From: Photobacterium sp. CCB-ST2H9
GTDB taxonomy: Bacteria > Pseudomonadota > Gammaproteobacteria > Enterobacterales > Vibrionaceae
Assembly (NCBI RefSeq): GCF_023151555.2
Contig: NZ_CP100425.1
Span: 868,001-932,000 of the forward strand
Length of the DNA: 64,000 nucleotides
Direction: 5' to 3'
The notes beneath the pieces are model-generated. The model was not told the origin of the DNA. It saw only the letters and a list, made by a program, of their open reading frames with translations, and made no database searches. Below are positions 27,484 to 36,577 of this stretch, piece by piece; positions within the stretch are counted from its first letter, which is position 1, and every line of letters begins with the position of its first letter. The translations under genes were made by a program, and so were the position numbers.

Positions 27484-27783
27484 ATGTCAGTCAAGATGAT
27501 GCAAACCCTGGCCGACATTGATCAGCAATTGAATCAGTTGATCAATGATGGCTCAGACATTGATGTGGAGAAGCTGCATCAACTGCTGGCGGATCGCCAG
27601 ACAGTGCTCAACGATCTGAAGGCGATTCCGGAGTTATTGGACAAAGAGAGTTGGCAGGAAGCCATCGACAGAACTTCAGATTTGCTGACAAAGTTACGCG
27701 AAAGACGTGAATTGTCGGCAAATCAATTGAAACGATTACAGCACGGACAACGTTCGGTGCAGACATATAATCAATTTCGCTAA
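27484..27783 (+). CDS. flaI: FlaI, FliT-like export chaperone
   Basis: 99 residues, wholly helical and coiled-coil. It sits between fliD and fliS, where polar-flagellar vibrios keep flaI, and where enterobacteria keep fliT. FliT is the chaperone of FliD. Sequence likeness to enterobacterial FliT is weak by eye, so the function is taken from position and fold. Ribosome site GGGAGGGAAGG is unusually strong. Confidence 0.8.
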   Translation: MSVKMMQTLADIDQQLNQLINDGSDIDVEKLHQLLADRQTVLNDLKAIPELLDKESWQEAIDRTSDLLTKLRERRELSANQLKRLQHGQRSVQTYNQFR

Positions 27784-27792
27784 GGTAACATC

Positions 27793-28203
27793 ATGGTCAT
27801 GAGAGGAAATCTACAGGCTTATAAGCGAGTCTCCGTAGACAGTCAGTTAACATCAGCTTCACCACACCGTGTGATTCAAATGCTGATGTCTGGTGCCGTT
27901 GAGCGCTTGATTCAGGGCAAAGCGGCCATGGAACAGGGTTCAATCTCCATCAAAGGTGAGCGTCTGGGCAAGGCGTTGGATATCGTTATCAGTTTGCGTG
28001 GCTGCCTGTCGTTTGAAGACGGTGGCGAAGTCGCAAAGAATCTGGATTCTCTGTATCTGTACATGATTGAAAAAATCACGATGGCGAACCAGACCAACGA
28101 CAGCTCACATGTTGATGAAGTGATCGATATGCTGAGAGAAATTAAATCTGCGTGGGATCAAATTCCCCCTGAGTATCACAATATTACACAGATGGAGTAT
28201 TAA
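27793..28203 (+). CDS. fliS: Flagellin chaperone FliS
   Basis: 136 residues, four-helix FliS fold with 'LTSASPHRVIQMLMSGAVERLIQGKAAMEQG', 'KGERLGKALDIVISLRGCL' and 'KNLDSLYLYMIEKITMANQTND'. FliS binds the C-terminal helix of flagellin in the cytoplasm and keeps it from polymerising. It lies nine bases after flaI and ends the flaG-fliD-flaI-fliS unit. Confidence 0.95.
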   Translation: MVMRGNLQAYKRVSVDSQLTSASPHRVIQMLMSGAVERLIQGKAAMEQGSISIKGERLGKALDIVISLRGCLSFEDGGEVAKNLDSLYLYMIEKITMANQTNDSSHVDEVIDMLREIKSAWDQIPPEYHNITQMEY

Positions 28204-28326
28204 TACGTTTAATACTTATCTGTAAACGTTCTCATTTCAAAGCGCAATTTAGAGAACCATAGCCAATAAATTGCGTAACACAGTACATTCCGTGGCACTG
28301 GGCTCACAGCTTTTCACAGTGCCCGG

Positions 28327-28354
28327 TTGCCAAGTCCTGTTCTTTTATTACAAT
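28327..28354 (+). promoter_or_regulatory. Sigma70-type promoter of flrA
   Basis: TTGCCA and TACAAT separated by 16 bases; each box matches the consensus at five of six positions. The start near 28361 gives a leader of about 72 bases. In V. cholerae flrA is the only class I gene and is read by sigma70. An inverted repeat (GGCACTG, 28294-28300, with 28317-28323) lies just upstream. Confidence 0.5.
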
Positions 28355-28432
28355 GGACAGCAATTAATAGTTGGTTGCTGTTCCGTTCGAATACGCCATA
28401 AGAATAGATAAAGACAGGCAAATATCACTTCT

Positions 28433-29896
28433 ATGCAAGGTTTAGCGAAAACCCTCGTCATTGATGACGACCCGCAGCACCGCCACGATCTCAGCGTGAT
28501 CCTCAATTTTGTCGGTGAGCAGCATGAAGCGATATCCACCGATGAAGCAGACAGCGCGCTGTGGGACCAACCCTGGGGCGCCTGTTTGATCGGTCATATC
28601 CATTCTGTGAAGAAACAGAATCAGGTGCTGGAACAACTGCGTCAGCGGTATCAAATCCCTGTACTGACCATGCCCGAGCTTGAAAAAGCGGTTGCAGGTC
28701 TGCCCAATTTCGTTGGGATACTGGCTCACCCGCTGCATTACACTCAGCTGATGGACGCGCTGCGACATTGCCAGGAATTTCTGGGTAAAAACAGCTTCCA
28801 GGTGCCGCAACTGGCGCGAAAAAACACATTGTTCCGCAGCATGGTCGGCCGCAGTGAAAGTATCAGCCAGGTCCGTTATCTGATTGAGCAGGTGGCCGGT
28901 ACTGATGCCAATGTTTTGATCCTCGGTGAATCCGGCACCGGCAAAGAAGTGGTTGCCCGGAATATTCACTATCACTCCTCCCGCGGAAAGGGGCCGTTTG
29001 TCCCGGTGAACTGTGGCGCGATCCCGCCAGATCTGCTGGAAAGCGAGTTATTTGGTCATGAAAAAGGGGCGTTTACCGGTGCAATTTCTGCCCGGAAAGG
29101 ACGCTTTGAGTTAGCTGAAGGCGGCACGCTGTTTCTGGATGAAATCGGCGATATGCCGATGCCGATGCAAGTTAAGCTGCTGCGGGTGATCCAGGAGAGA
29201 TGCTTTGAGCGTGTTGGCGGAAATCAGTCGATTAAAGCCAATGTGCGGATCATCGCAGCCACGCACCGCAACCTGGATCAGATGATCGCAGAGAATCAGT
29301 TCCGTGAAGATCTGTATTACCGGTTGAATGTGTTCCCGATTGAAACCCCGTCCTTGCGTGAACGTCTGGAAGATATTCCGTTGCTGTTGCAGGAATTGCT
29401 GACCCGTATGGAAGCTGAAGGGGCGAAGCCTGTTCACTTCACGCCGCGCGCCATTACTTCCCTGATGGAACACGACTGGCCGGGCAATGTGCGGGAACTG
29501 GCGAATCTGGTTGAGCGGCTGATGATTCTCTATCCGGGAGAAATGGTCGACGTGAATCACTTGCCAGTGAAATATCGCTACTGCGAGTTACCGGATTTCC
29601 GGCCGGAAGAGCGGGCCATGTCCATTGAAGACGAAGAACGTGCTTTACTGGCAGATGTCTTCTCCAGCGGTTATCAGGATAACGAAGAGAACTTTGGATT
29701 CAGCGATCTGCCGCCTGAAGGACTGAACCTGAAAGAAATGCTGGCTGAGCTTGAAGTGGATATGATCCGTCAGGCACTGGAGGCGCAGACAGGTGTGGTT
29801 GCCAGAGCCGCAGACATGCTGGGCATGCGACGGACAACACTGGTCGAAAAAATGCGCAAGTACAACATTTCGACCAAAGAAGTGAATAACGCTTAA
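28433..29896 (+). CDS. flrA: Flagellar master regulator FlrA (sigma54 activator)
   Basis: 487 residues. Residues 1-120 form a receiver-like domain that keeps the acidic pocket (Asp11-13) but has Gly54 where the phosphorylated Asp should be, so it is not a normal phospho-receiver. The AAA+ domain has Walker A GESGTGKE (165-172), the sigma54-contact loop GAFTGA (212-217) and 'LFLDEIGD'. The C-terminus is a Fis-type helix-turn-helix ([18 protein letters not shown]). V. cholerae FlrA binds cyclic di-GMP through Arg135 and Arg176; arginine is present here at both numbers. It opens the hierarchy by activating flrBC, fliE and flhA units. Called FlaK in V. parahaemolyticus. Confidence 0.96.
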   Translation: MQGLAKTLVIDDDPQHRHDLSVILNFVGEQHEAISTDEADSALWDQPWGACLIGHIHSVKKQNQVLEQLRQRYQIPVLTMPELEKAVAGLPNFVGILAHPLHYTQLMDALRHCQEFLGKNSFQVPQLARKNTLFRSMVGRSESISQVRYLIEQVAGTDANVLILGESGTGKEVVARNIHYHSSRGKGPFVPVNCGAIPPDLLESELFGHEKGAFTGAISARKGRFELAEGGTLFLDEIGDMPMPMQVKLLRVIQERCFERVGGNQSIKANVRIIAATHRNLDQMIAENQFREDLYYRLNVFPIETPSLRERLEDIPLLLQELLTRMEAEGAKPVHFTPRAITSLMEHDWPGNVRELANLVERLMILYPGEMVDVNHLPVKYRYCELPDFRPEERAMSIEDEERALLADVFSSGYQDNEENFGFSDLPPEGLNLKEMLAELEVDMIRQALEAQTGVVARAADMLGMRRTTLVEKMRKYNISTKEVNNA

Positions 29897-29938
29897 TTGC
29901 CGGCAGGGCTGATTTTGTGAATTTTTTGCCCTGTCAGA

Positions 29939-29975
29939 AGAGCGGTGTCAAATTTATGACATCGCTCTTTTTTTA
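29939..29975 (+). terminator. flrA terminator
   Basis: A twelve-pair stem with one G-T pair (AGAGCGGTGTCA with TGACATCGCTCT), a six-base loop and a run of seven T. flrA is thus separated from flrBC. Confidence 0.88.
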
Positions 29976-30014
29976 TCCTTGATGTTTAACGCATTGATTT
30001 TTAATGGTTATTTT

Positions 30015-30030
30015 TGGCATAAAACATGCT
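30015..30030 (+). promoter_or_regulatory. Sigma54 promoter of flrBC
   Basis: TGGCAT-N5-ATGCT keeps GG-N10-GC. The start near 30042 gives a leader of about 30 bases. It fits the known control of flrBC by FlrA. Confidence 0.7.
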
Positions 30031-30071
30031 TAACCCCTATGAGTTAGGGAATCGAGTCGAAAGGTGTCAAG

Positions 30072-31133
30072 GTGGAAGAAGGACAGTCAGTCTCTCCGTT
30101 GGGAAACCTCAGCCAGCAGGTCAGCCGTTATAAGCAGGTCCTCGAAGTCATGCCGACAGGCGTGATCTTGCTCGATGGGATGGGAAAAGTATGTGAAGCC
30201 AACCCCGAAGCTGTCCGCCTGTTAGGAGAGCCGCTGGCTGGAGAGCGCTGGGTGGCTGTAATCCAGCGTGCATTCGCACCTCAGGACGATGACGGCCACG
30301 AAATCTCTCTGCGCAGTGGCCGTAAAGTGAAGCTGGCAATTTCAGCATCGGACAGTGGTCAGCTGATTGTGATTACGGATATGACGGAAACCCGTCTGCT
30401 CCAGTCCCGGTTCAGCGAAATGCAGCGTCTGTCGTCGCTGGGCCGTATGGTCGCGTCACTGGCGCATCAGGTCAGGACTCCCTTGTCCAGCGCGATGCTG
30501 TATGCCGCCAATTTATCTTCGCCCCAACTGACACCACAGACACGGGACAGGTTCCAGACCAAGCTGATGGACAGGCTGCGTGACCTGGAAAAGCAGGTGA
30601 ACGACATGCTGTTGTTTGCCAAAGGCGGCGATAACAAAGTCGTTGCGCCTTTCACACTGGAATGTCTGTTTAATGAGCTGGACGCCATGATTGAAGCTCA
30701 GGTGGTGGCGAGTCAGGTTGATTTCTCGATCGAGTGTGATGATGAAAGCCCCTGTATTTTGGGGAACGTCAATGCGCTCGCCAGTGCGATTGGCAATCTG
30801 ATCACCAATGCGATTCAGATGGCGGGCAAGCAGTGTACCGTCAGCCTGTCGGTCCTTTGTGAGGATGACATCATCCACCTGAGTGTGAAGGATAACGGGC
30901 CGGGTATTGAGCCCGAGATGCAGCAGAAAGTCCTGGAACCTTTTTTCACCACACGGCAGCAGGGCACCGGCCTTGGATTGGCGGTGGTACAGATGGTCGC
31001 GAAGGCGCACAACGGCGGCCTGTCCCTGTATTCCGTACCGGGAGACGGCGCTACATTCACTCTGAGTCTGCCGATGGCTGCATACACAGAGCCTGGTAAC
31101 TATGAACTGACAGTAACAGGAGAAGGGCGATGA
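30072..31133 (+). CDS. flrB: Flagellar sensor kinase FlrB
   Basis: 353 residues, no membrane segment. A PAS-like domain (residues about 20-105, 'EVMPTGVILLDGMGKVCEANPEAVRLLGE') precedes the HisKA helix with His132 in 'ASLAHQVRTPLSSAM', and an ATPase domain with 'NLITNAIQM', 'DNGPGIEPEM' and 'GTGLGLAVVQMV'. It phosphorylates FlrC in the cytoplasm. GTG start 30072; the stop overlaps the flrC start by four bases (ATGA), so translation is coupled. Confidence 0.95.
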   Translation: MEEGQSVSPLGNLSQQVSRYKQVLEVMPTGVILLDGMGKVCEANPEAVRLLGEPLAGERWVAVIQRAFAPQDDDGHEISLRSGRKVKLAISASDSGQLIVITDMTETRLLQSRFSEMQRLSSLGRMVASLAHQVRTPLSSAMLYAANLSSPQLTPQTRDRFQTKLMDRLRDLEKQVNDMLLFAKGGDNKVVAPFTLECLFNELDAMIEAQVVASQVDFSIECDDESPCILGNVNALASAIGNLITNAIQMAGKQCTVSLSVLCEDDIIHLSVKDNGPGIEPEMQQKVLEPFFTTRQQGTGLGLAVVQMVAKAHNGGLSLYSVPGDGATFTLSLPMAAYTEPGNYELTVTGEGR

Positions 31134-32527
31134 CAAGCCGTGTACTGATCGTTGAGGATGACGAAGGACTGCGCGAGGCCCTGGTCGACACGCTGGCTCT
31201 TGCCGGCTATCAATGGCTGGAAGCGGAAAGTGCGGAGCAGGCACTGTTACAGCTGAAGTCTGAAAAGGTCGATATTGTTGTGTCCGATGTTCAGATGGCC
31301 GGGATGGATGGACTGGGTTTGTTGCGCAATATCAAACAGCACTGGCCCAAATTGCCGGTGCTGCTGATGACAGCGTATGCCAACATCGAAGATGCCGTGG
31401 CAGCCATGAAAGATGGCGCGATTGATTACATGGCAAAACCTTTTGCGCCGGAAGTGCTGCTGAACATGGTCAGCCGCTATGCACCGGTGAAAGCGGAAAG
31501 CAGTCATGCTGTGGTGGCGGATGAAAAAAGTCTGAAGTTACTGGCACTGGCTGAGCGGGTGGCCCAGACGGATGCCAGTGTCATGGTGCTGGGACCAAGC
31601 GGTTCCGGAAAAGAAGTAATGTCCCGCTACATTCATCAGCACTCTACGCGATGTGAAGGGCCGTTTATCGCCATTAACTGTGCGGCGATTCCTGACAATA
31701 TGCTGGAAGCCACATTGTTTGGTTATGAGAAAGGTGCTTTTACCGGTGCCGTTCAGGCATGTCCGGGTAAGTTCGAGCAGGCGCAGGGCGGTACGATTCT
31801 GCTGGATGAAATCAGTGAAATGGACCTGAACCTGCAGGCGAAGTTACTCCGCGTCCTTCAGGAACGTGAAGTGGAAAGGCTGGGCAGCCGCAAAAGTATC
31901 AAGCTGGATGTGCGTGTCCTGGCGACCAGTAACCGCGATCTGAAGCAGTATGTGGCGGAAGGAAATTTCCGGGAAGACCTTTACTACCGATTGAATGTAT
32001 TTCCTCTCGTCTGGCCGGCACTGGCGGAACGGCCGGGAGATATTTTGCCGCTGGCCAGTCATCTGGCTGAGCGACATTGTCAGAAACAGGGATTACCGGC
32101 GCCCGTTTTCTCGAAAGCCGCACAAACCCGACTATTGCAGTACGGCTGGCCGGGTAATGTCCGCGAGCTGGACAATGTAGTGCAACGGGCACTGATTCTG
32201 GCAGGAGACGCAGAAATCGGCGGTGAACACATCCTGCTGGAAGGACTGGACTGGATGGATGCACAAGGATTACAGCAGGCGGTCACAACCGCAGCGCCTG
32301 TCGCTCCGGTTGCCAGTGAATCCCTGTTTATCCCTGTACCAGCCGGTGTCAGTTCGGAAGGTTTGGGCAGTGAACTGCGTGAACAGGAGTTCGCGATTAT
32401 CCTCGATGCGATTCAGGCCTGTGAAGGAAAACGGAAAGAAGTCGCTGAGCGTTTAGGCATCAGTCCGCGTACGCTGAGGTACAAACTGGCCAAGATGAGG
32501 GACGCCGGAATCGAGATCCCAGTTTGA
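31130..32527 (+). CDS. flrC: Flagellar response regulator FlrC (sigma54 activator)
   Basis: 465 residues. The receiver has the acceptor Asp53 in 'VVSDVQMAGMDG'. The AAA+ domain has GPSGSGKE (155-162) and the GAFTGA loop (202-207), and the C-terminus a Fis-type helix-turn-helix (RKEVAERLGISPRTLRYKLAKM). Phosphorylated by FlrB, it activates sigma54 promoters of basal body, hook and FlaA genes; likely targets here are the elements before flgB, flgF, flgK, flaA and fliK. Called FlaM in V. parahaemolyticus. Confidence 0.96.
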   Translation: MTSRVLIVEDDEGLREALVDTLALAGYQWLEAESAEQALLQLKSEKVDIVVSDVQMAGMDGLGLLRNIKQHWPKLPVLLMTAYANIEDAVAAMKDGAIDYMAKPFAPEVLLNMVSRYAPVKAESSHAVVADEKSLKLLALAERVAQTDASVMVLGPSGSGKEVMSRYIHQHSTRCEGPFIAINCAAIPDNMLEATLFGYEKGAFTGAVQACPGKFEQAQGGTILLDEISEMDLNLQAKLLRVLQEREVERLGSRKSIKLDVRVLATSNRDLKQYVAEGNFREDLYYRLNVFPLVWPALAERPGDILPLASHLAERHCQKQGLPAPVFSKAAQTRLLQYGWPGNVRELDNVVQRALILAGDAEIGGEHILLEGLDWMDAQGLQQAVTTAAPVAPVASESLFIPVPAGVSSEGLGSELREQEFAIILDAIQACEGKRKEVAERLGISPRTLRYKLAKMRDAGIEIPV

Positions 32528-32564
32528 CTATAAAAGATGAAATAACAGATTAATTTCATATTTT

Positions 32565-32580
32565 TGGCGTTAAGCTTGCA
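32565..32580 (+). promoter_or_regulatory. Sigma54 promoter of the fliE operon
   Basis: TGGCGT-N5-TTGCA with a perfect -12 box. The start near 32592 gives a leader of about 54 bases before fliE. Confidence 0.82.
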
Positions 32581-32645
32581 CAACTTTATCTTTTAAAGAC
32601 GCGATGGCAAATCAATCGTCAAAAAAAGTAGCACGGAGATAACAG

Positions 32646-32957
32646 ATGAAAGTCAACGGATTACTGTCAGAAATGCAGGCATTGAAAATGGAGGCCACGA
32701 ATACCTCCCGTCCGGCGACCGGCGCGCAGGTAAGTGCCGATTTTGGTGCTGCCCTGCAAGACGCCATCCAGAATGTGAACGGTCTGCAAAAGACGTCCAG
32801 TGAACTGAGCAGCCGTTTTGATCAGGGCGACCGCAGCATTTCGCTGTCGGATGTGATGATCGCCCGGAACAAATCCAGTGTCGCTTTTGAAGCAACGGTT
32901 CAGGTTCGGAATAAGCTGGTTGAGGCTTATAAAGAACTGATGAACATGCCGGTTTAA
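32646..32957 (+). CDS. fliE: MS ring-rod junction protein FliE
   Basis: 103 residues, normal size. The helical part 'DFGAALQDAIQNVNGLQKTSSELSSRFDQGDRSISLSDVMIARNKSSVAFEATVQVRNKLVEAYKELMNMPV' is characteristic. FliE joins the MS ring (FliF) to the rod and is the first export substrate. Ribosome site CGGAGA. First gene of fliEFGHIJ. Confidence 0.96.
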   Translation: MKVNGLLSEMQALKMEATNTSRPATGAQVSADFGAALQDAIQNVNGLQKTSSELSSRFDQGDRSISLSDVMIARNKSSVAFEATVQVRNKLVEAYKELMNMPV

Positions 32958-32973
32958 TTCAGGAATTAAGTGA

Positions 32974-34710
32974 GTGTCGGAACAAACATCCAACGAACTC
33001 GCCGTAGCGGGTAATGCACCAGCCCCGATCGTTTCCGATAGCGATCTGGAGCTGCAAAATCCGGATCTTGAAGAAAAGAGTGCCACGCGTGTAGACAGCA
33101 TGCTGGGCAATCTTGATTTGCTGCGTCAGGTGATCCTGGTACTGTCAGTGGCGATTTGTGTTGCCTTGATTGTCCTGGTCGTGGCGTGGCTGAAAGAGCC
33201 GGAAATGCGGCCATTAGGAAATTTTTCCACGGAAGAGTTGATTCCGATTCTGGACCATTTTGACCAGAAGAAGATCGAATATCAGCTTGATGGCAATACT
33301 ATTCGCGTCCCGGCCGATCAGTACGGGGCGATGAAGTTAGAGCTGACTCGTGCCGGGCTGAACAATCCGACTGCGGAAGGAGACGATATCCTGCTGCAGG
33401 ATATGGGCTTTGGTGTTTCACAACGTCTGGAGCAGGAGCGTCTGAAGCTCAGCCGTGAGCGTCAGCTTGCCCGTGCGATTGAACAAATCAGCCAGGTGCG
33501 TAAAGCACAGGTTCTGCTGGCAATGCCGAAGCAAAGTGTTTTTGTTCGTCATAATCAGGAAGCAACGGCCAGTGTCTTCTTAACGCTGAGTACCGGCGGC
33601 ACGCTGGGGCAGCAGGAAGTCGACTCGATTGTTGATATGGTGTCGACCGCAGTTCCCGGTCTGAAACCGAGCCGTGTCACGGTCACCGATCAACACGGTC
33701 GTCTGCTGAGTTCAGGCACGGAAGACCCGGCAGCTACCGCGCGCCGGAAAGAATACGAGCTGGAGCGGAAGCAGGAACAGGCGCTGCGTGAAAAGATTGA
33801 TGCGATTCTGATCCCTGTCCTTGGTCTGGGTAACTACACCTCACAGGTGGATGTCTCGATGGATTTCAGCGCGCAGGAAGAAACTCAGAAGCGTTTTGAT
33901 CCGAATACGCCATCGACCCGAAGTGAATACACGCTGGAAGATTACAACAATGGCCGGGCTGTAGCCGGGATTCCGGGGGCACTGAGTAATCAGCCGCCGC
34001 AAGATTCCTCTATCCCGCAGGATGTGATCGATCTGCAAACCGGCAAGGGCGGCGACGGTTCTGTCCACCGTGAAGCGACTCGAAACTTCGAGCTGGATAC
34101 CACGATTCGTCACAAGCGCTCTCAAACCGGAACAATCAGTCGTCAGACGGTTTCTGTTGCCGTGAACTATAAGCAGCAGGTGAATCCGGAAACCGGTGAA
34201 TTGACCCGGGTGCCGGTGACGGAAGCGGAACTGGTGAAAATTCGCCGCCTGCTGATGGGTGGTGTTGGTTTCCTTGAAGGTCGCGGCGATATGCTGGAAG
34301 TGATTTCCGTACCTTTTGCTACACCAGAGCAAGAGCGTGTGGTCGACATGCCGATCTGGGAACATCCGAATTTCAATACCTGGGTACGCTGGCTGGCAGC
34401 TGCGCTGGTGATTGTTGCTGTCCTGCTGATTCTGGTACGTCCTGCGATGCGCAAACTGTTGTATCCGAATCAGGCTGCCGATGGTACGCCACTGGATGAA
34501 AACGGTATGCCAATTCTTGGAGACGGTGATGAGCTGATTGGTAGTGATCTGGATGGTGTTGAGGGGATTGACCTGACAAACAGTAATCTGGAACTGCCGA
34601 ATCTGCACAAAGATGATGACCTGCTGAAAGCGGTGCGTGCACTGGTAGCGAATGAGCCGGATCTGGCGGCGATGGTAGTGAAGAACTGGGTATACGAAGA
34701 TGGCAAATGA
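32974..34710 (+). CDS. fliF: Flagellar MS-ring protein FliF
   Basis: 578 residues with two membrane segments: about residues 48-70 (QVILVLSVAICVALIVLVVAWL) and about 470-490 (WLAAALVIVAVLLILVR). The large periplasmic part between them holds the ring-building motifs (EEDILLQDMGFGVSQRLEQ-type region). The acidic C-terminal tail binds FliG. GTG start at 32974. The last bases overlap the fliG start by eleven, suggesting coupled translation of these two tightly matched partners. Confidence 0.96.
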   Translation: MSEQTSNELAVAGNAPAPIVSDSDLELQNPDLEEKSATRVDSMLGNLDLLRQVILVLSVAICVALIVLVVAWLKEPEMRPLGNFSTEELIPILDHFDQKKIEYQLDGNTIRVPADQYGAMKLELTRAGLNNPTAEGDDILLQDMGFGVSQRLEQERLKLSRERQLARAIEQISQVRKAQVLLAMPKQSVFVRHNQEATASVFLTLSTGGTLGQQEVDSIVDMVSTAVPGLKPSRVTVTDQHGRLLSSGTEDPAATARRKEYELERKQEQALREKIDAILIPVLGLGNYTSQVDVSMDFSAQEETQKRFDPNTPSTRSEYTLEDYNNGRAVAGIPGALSNQPPQDSSIPQDVIDLQTGKGGDGSVHREATRNFELDTTIRHKRSQTGTISRQTVSVAVNYKQQVNPETGELTRVPVTEAELVKIRRLLMGGVGFLEGRGDMLEVISVPFATPEQERVVDMPIWEHPNFNTWVRWLAAALVIVAVLLILVRPAMRKLLYPNQAADGTPLDENGMPILGDGDELIGSDLDGVEGIDLTNSNLELPNLHKDDDLLKAVRALVANEPDLAAMVVKNWVYEDGK

Positions 34711-35743
34711 AGTCGCGACTACTGAAGAAAAGCCCTTTGACATTGAAAGTCTGAGCGGCACGGAAAAAGCGGCGATCTTACTGCTCAGTCTGAATGAGCA
34801 GGATGCTGCTTCGATTATCCGCCACCTCGAGCCGAAACAGGTTCAGCGGGTGGGTGGTGCCATGGCCAGCATGAAGGAACTGAGCACTGAAAAAGCCTCG
34901 GCTGTTCACCGTCAGTTTCTGACCGATATTCAGAAATACACCAGCATTGGTATGGGCAGTGCGGACTTCGTCCGCAATACCCTGATTGCAGCATTGGGTG
35001 AAGACAAGGCGAATAACCTGGTTGATCAGATCCTGATGGGCAGCGGCTCCCGTGGTCTGGATTCACTGAAATGGATGGATCCGCGTCAGGTGGCCAGTAT
35101 CATTCTCAACGAGCACCCGCAGATCCAGACCATTGTTCTGTCTTATCTGGATCCGGAGCAGTCGGCAGAGATCCTGTCGCAGTTCCCGGAGCGGGTCCGC
35201 CTGGATCTGATGATGCGGATTGCCAACCTGGAAGAAGTTCAGCCGGCGGCACTGCACGAACTGAACGACATCATGGAGAAACAGTTTGCAGGTCAGGCTG
35301 GTGCTCAGGCCGCGAAGATTGGCGGCATGAAGGCTGCAGCCGATATTATGAACTACCTCGACAACAACATCGAGGGTCTGCTGATGGAGCAAATCCGCGA
35401 GAACGACGAGGAGATGGCGGTTCAGATCGAAGATCTGATGTTCGTCTTCGAGAACCTCGCCGAGGTCGACGACCGGGGTATCCAGAGCCTGCTGCGCGAA
35501 GTGCCGCAGGAACTGTTGCAGAAAGCCCTCAAAGGTGCCGACGATATGCTGCGTGAGAAAATCATGCGTAATATGTCCAAGCGTGCTGCTGAGTTGCTGA
35601 TGGACGATCTGGAAGCCATGGGACCAATCCGTGTTTCTGACGTGGAAGCAGCGCAGAAAGAAATTCTGTCCATTGCCCGTCGTTTGGCTGAAGCCGGTGA
35701 GCTGATGCTGAATGGTGGCGGTGGTCAGGATGAGTATCTCTAA
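34700..35743 (+). CDS. fliG: Flagellar switch protein FliG
   Basis: 347 residues. The N-domain 'LSGTEKAAILLLSLNEQDAASIIRHLEPKQVQRVGGAMASM' binds FliF; the middle has the EHPQ motif ('IILNEHPQIQTIVLSYL') that binds FliM; the C-domain ('FVFENLAEVDDRGIQSLLREVPQELLQKALKGADDMLREKI') carries the charged torque helix that meets the stator. It is on the cytoplasmic face of the MS ring. Confidence 0.97.
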   Translation: MANEVATTEEKPFDIESLSGTEKAAILLLSLNEQDAASIIRHLEPKQVQRVGGAMASMKELSTEKASAVHRQFLTDIQKYTSIGMGSADFVRNTLIAALGEDKANNLVDQILMGSGSRGLDSLKWMDPRQVASIILNEHPQIQTIVLSYLDPEQSAEILSQFPERVRLDLMMRIANLEEVQPAALHELNDIMEKQFAGQAGAQAAKIGGMKAAADIMNYLDNNIEGLLMEQIRENDEEMAVQIEDLMFVFENLAEVDDRGIQSLLREVPQELLQKALKGADDMLREKIMRNMSKRAAELLMDDLEAMGPIRVSDVEAAQKEILSIARRLAEAGELMLNGGGGQDEYL

Positions 35744-35761
35744 TTCAGTTGGGGAAACAGA

Positions 35762-36577
35762 ATGACGATGGAACGCCGTCGCGGCTTTGTGCGTTTGAGT
35801 GGTCATCAGGCTGAAGAACTGGAACGCTGGGCATATCCGGATTATACCGAAGCCGATCATGCGCCAGCGGACAATGCCCTGAATTACGATCCCAGCTGGC
35901 GGCCTGCGGTGATTGATACCGACGAACCTGAACCCCAGCCTCTGACAGCTGCTGAACTGGAAGACATCCGTCAGTCTGCGTATGAAGAGGGGCTGGATGA
36001 AGGCCGGGCTGCCGGACATGCAGAAGGTTTTGAAACCGGCCGTCAGGAAGGTGTTGCCGCGGGACATCAGGAAGGTCTGGAAGCTGGCCGGGAAGAAGGG
36101 CTGGCTGCCGGTCAGGCGGTGATCGATACACACGTTGCCAGCCTGACAGACATTGTAAATCAGCTGGCTGAGCCTTTACGGCAGGTCGACAATGAAGTCG
36201 AGAGCCAGTTAGTCAATATGGTTCTGGCTTTAACCCGGGAACTGATCCGGGTCGAGGCCCTGACCAACCCGCAGGTAATTCTCTCAACGGTCCGGGAGGC
36301 GGTGGCAGCATTACCGCTGGCTTCGCAGCAACTGACGCTTCAGTTACATCCGGAAGATCTGGCCCTGGTCGAGTCGGCATACGGCCAGCAGGAGCTGGAA
36401 AATCGTCATTGGCAGTTACTGGCTGAGCCGGGGCTGTCACGCGGGGATGTTCAGGTCGCAGCCGGAGATTCCAGTGTTGATTACCGGATGGAGGATCGAA
36501 TCCGTCACCTGTTGTCGCAGTTTCTCGGTATGAATAACCGCCCGGCCGATGAAGCGCCGCAGGAGTCCGGGGAATGA
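35762..36577 (+). CDS. fliH: Flagellar export stator FliH
   Basis: 271 residues. Residues about 85-130 show the GxxxG-type repeats typical of FliH ('[43 protein letters not shown]'), a long helix with glycine every fourth residue. The C-terminal globular domain binds the FliI ATPase. FliH regulates FliI and docks it to FliN. The stop overlaps the fliI start by four bases (ATGA). Confidence 0.95.
   Translation: MTMERRRGFVRLSGHQAEELERWAYPDYTEADHAPADNALNYDPSWRPAVIDTDEPEPQPLTAAELEDIRQSAYEEGLDEGRAAGHAEGFETGRQEGVAAGHQEGLEAGREEGLAAGQAVIDTHVASLTDIVNQLAEPLRQVDNEVESQLVNMVLALTRELIRVEALTNPQVILSTVREAVAALPLASQQLTLQLHPEDLALVESAYGQQELENRHWQLLAEPGLSRGDVQVAAGDSSVDYRMEDRIRHLLSQFLGMNNRPADEAPQESGE

Noticed and set aside
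33841..34761. Open frame of 306 codons on the minus strand
   Set aside because: It lies fully antisense to fliF and has the His/Gln/Arg-rich composition of a reversed coding frame, with no ribosome site or known domain.
35063..36133. Open frame of 356 codons on the minus strand
   Set aside because: Antisense to fliG and fliH; its residues mirror the codons of those genes and show no fold or signal.
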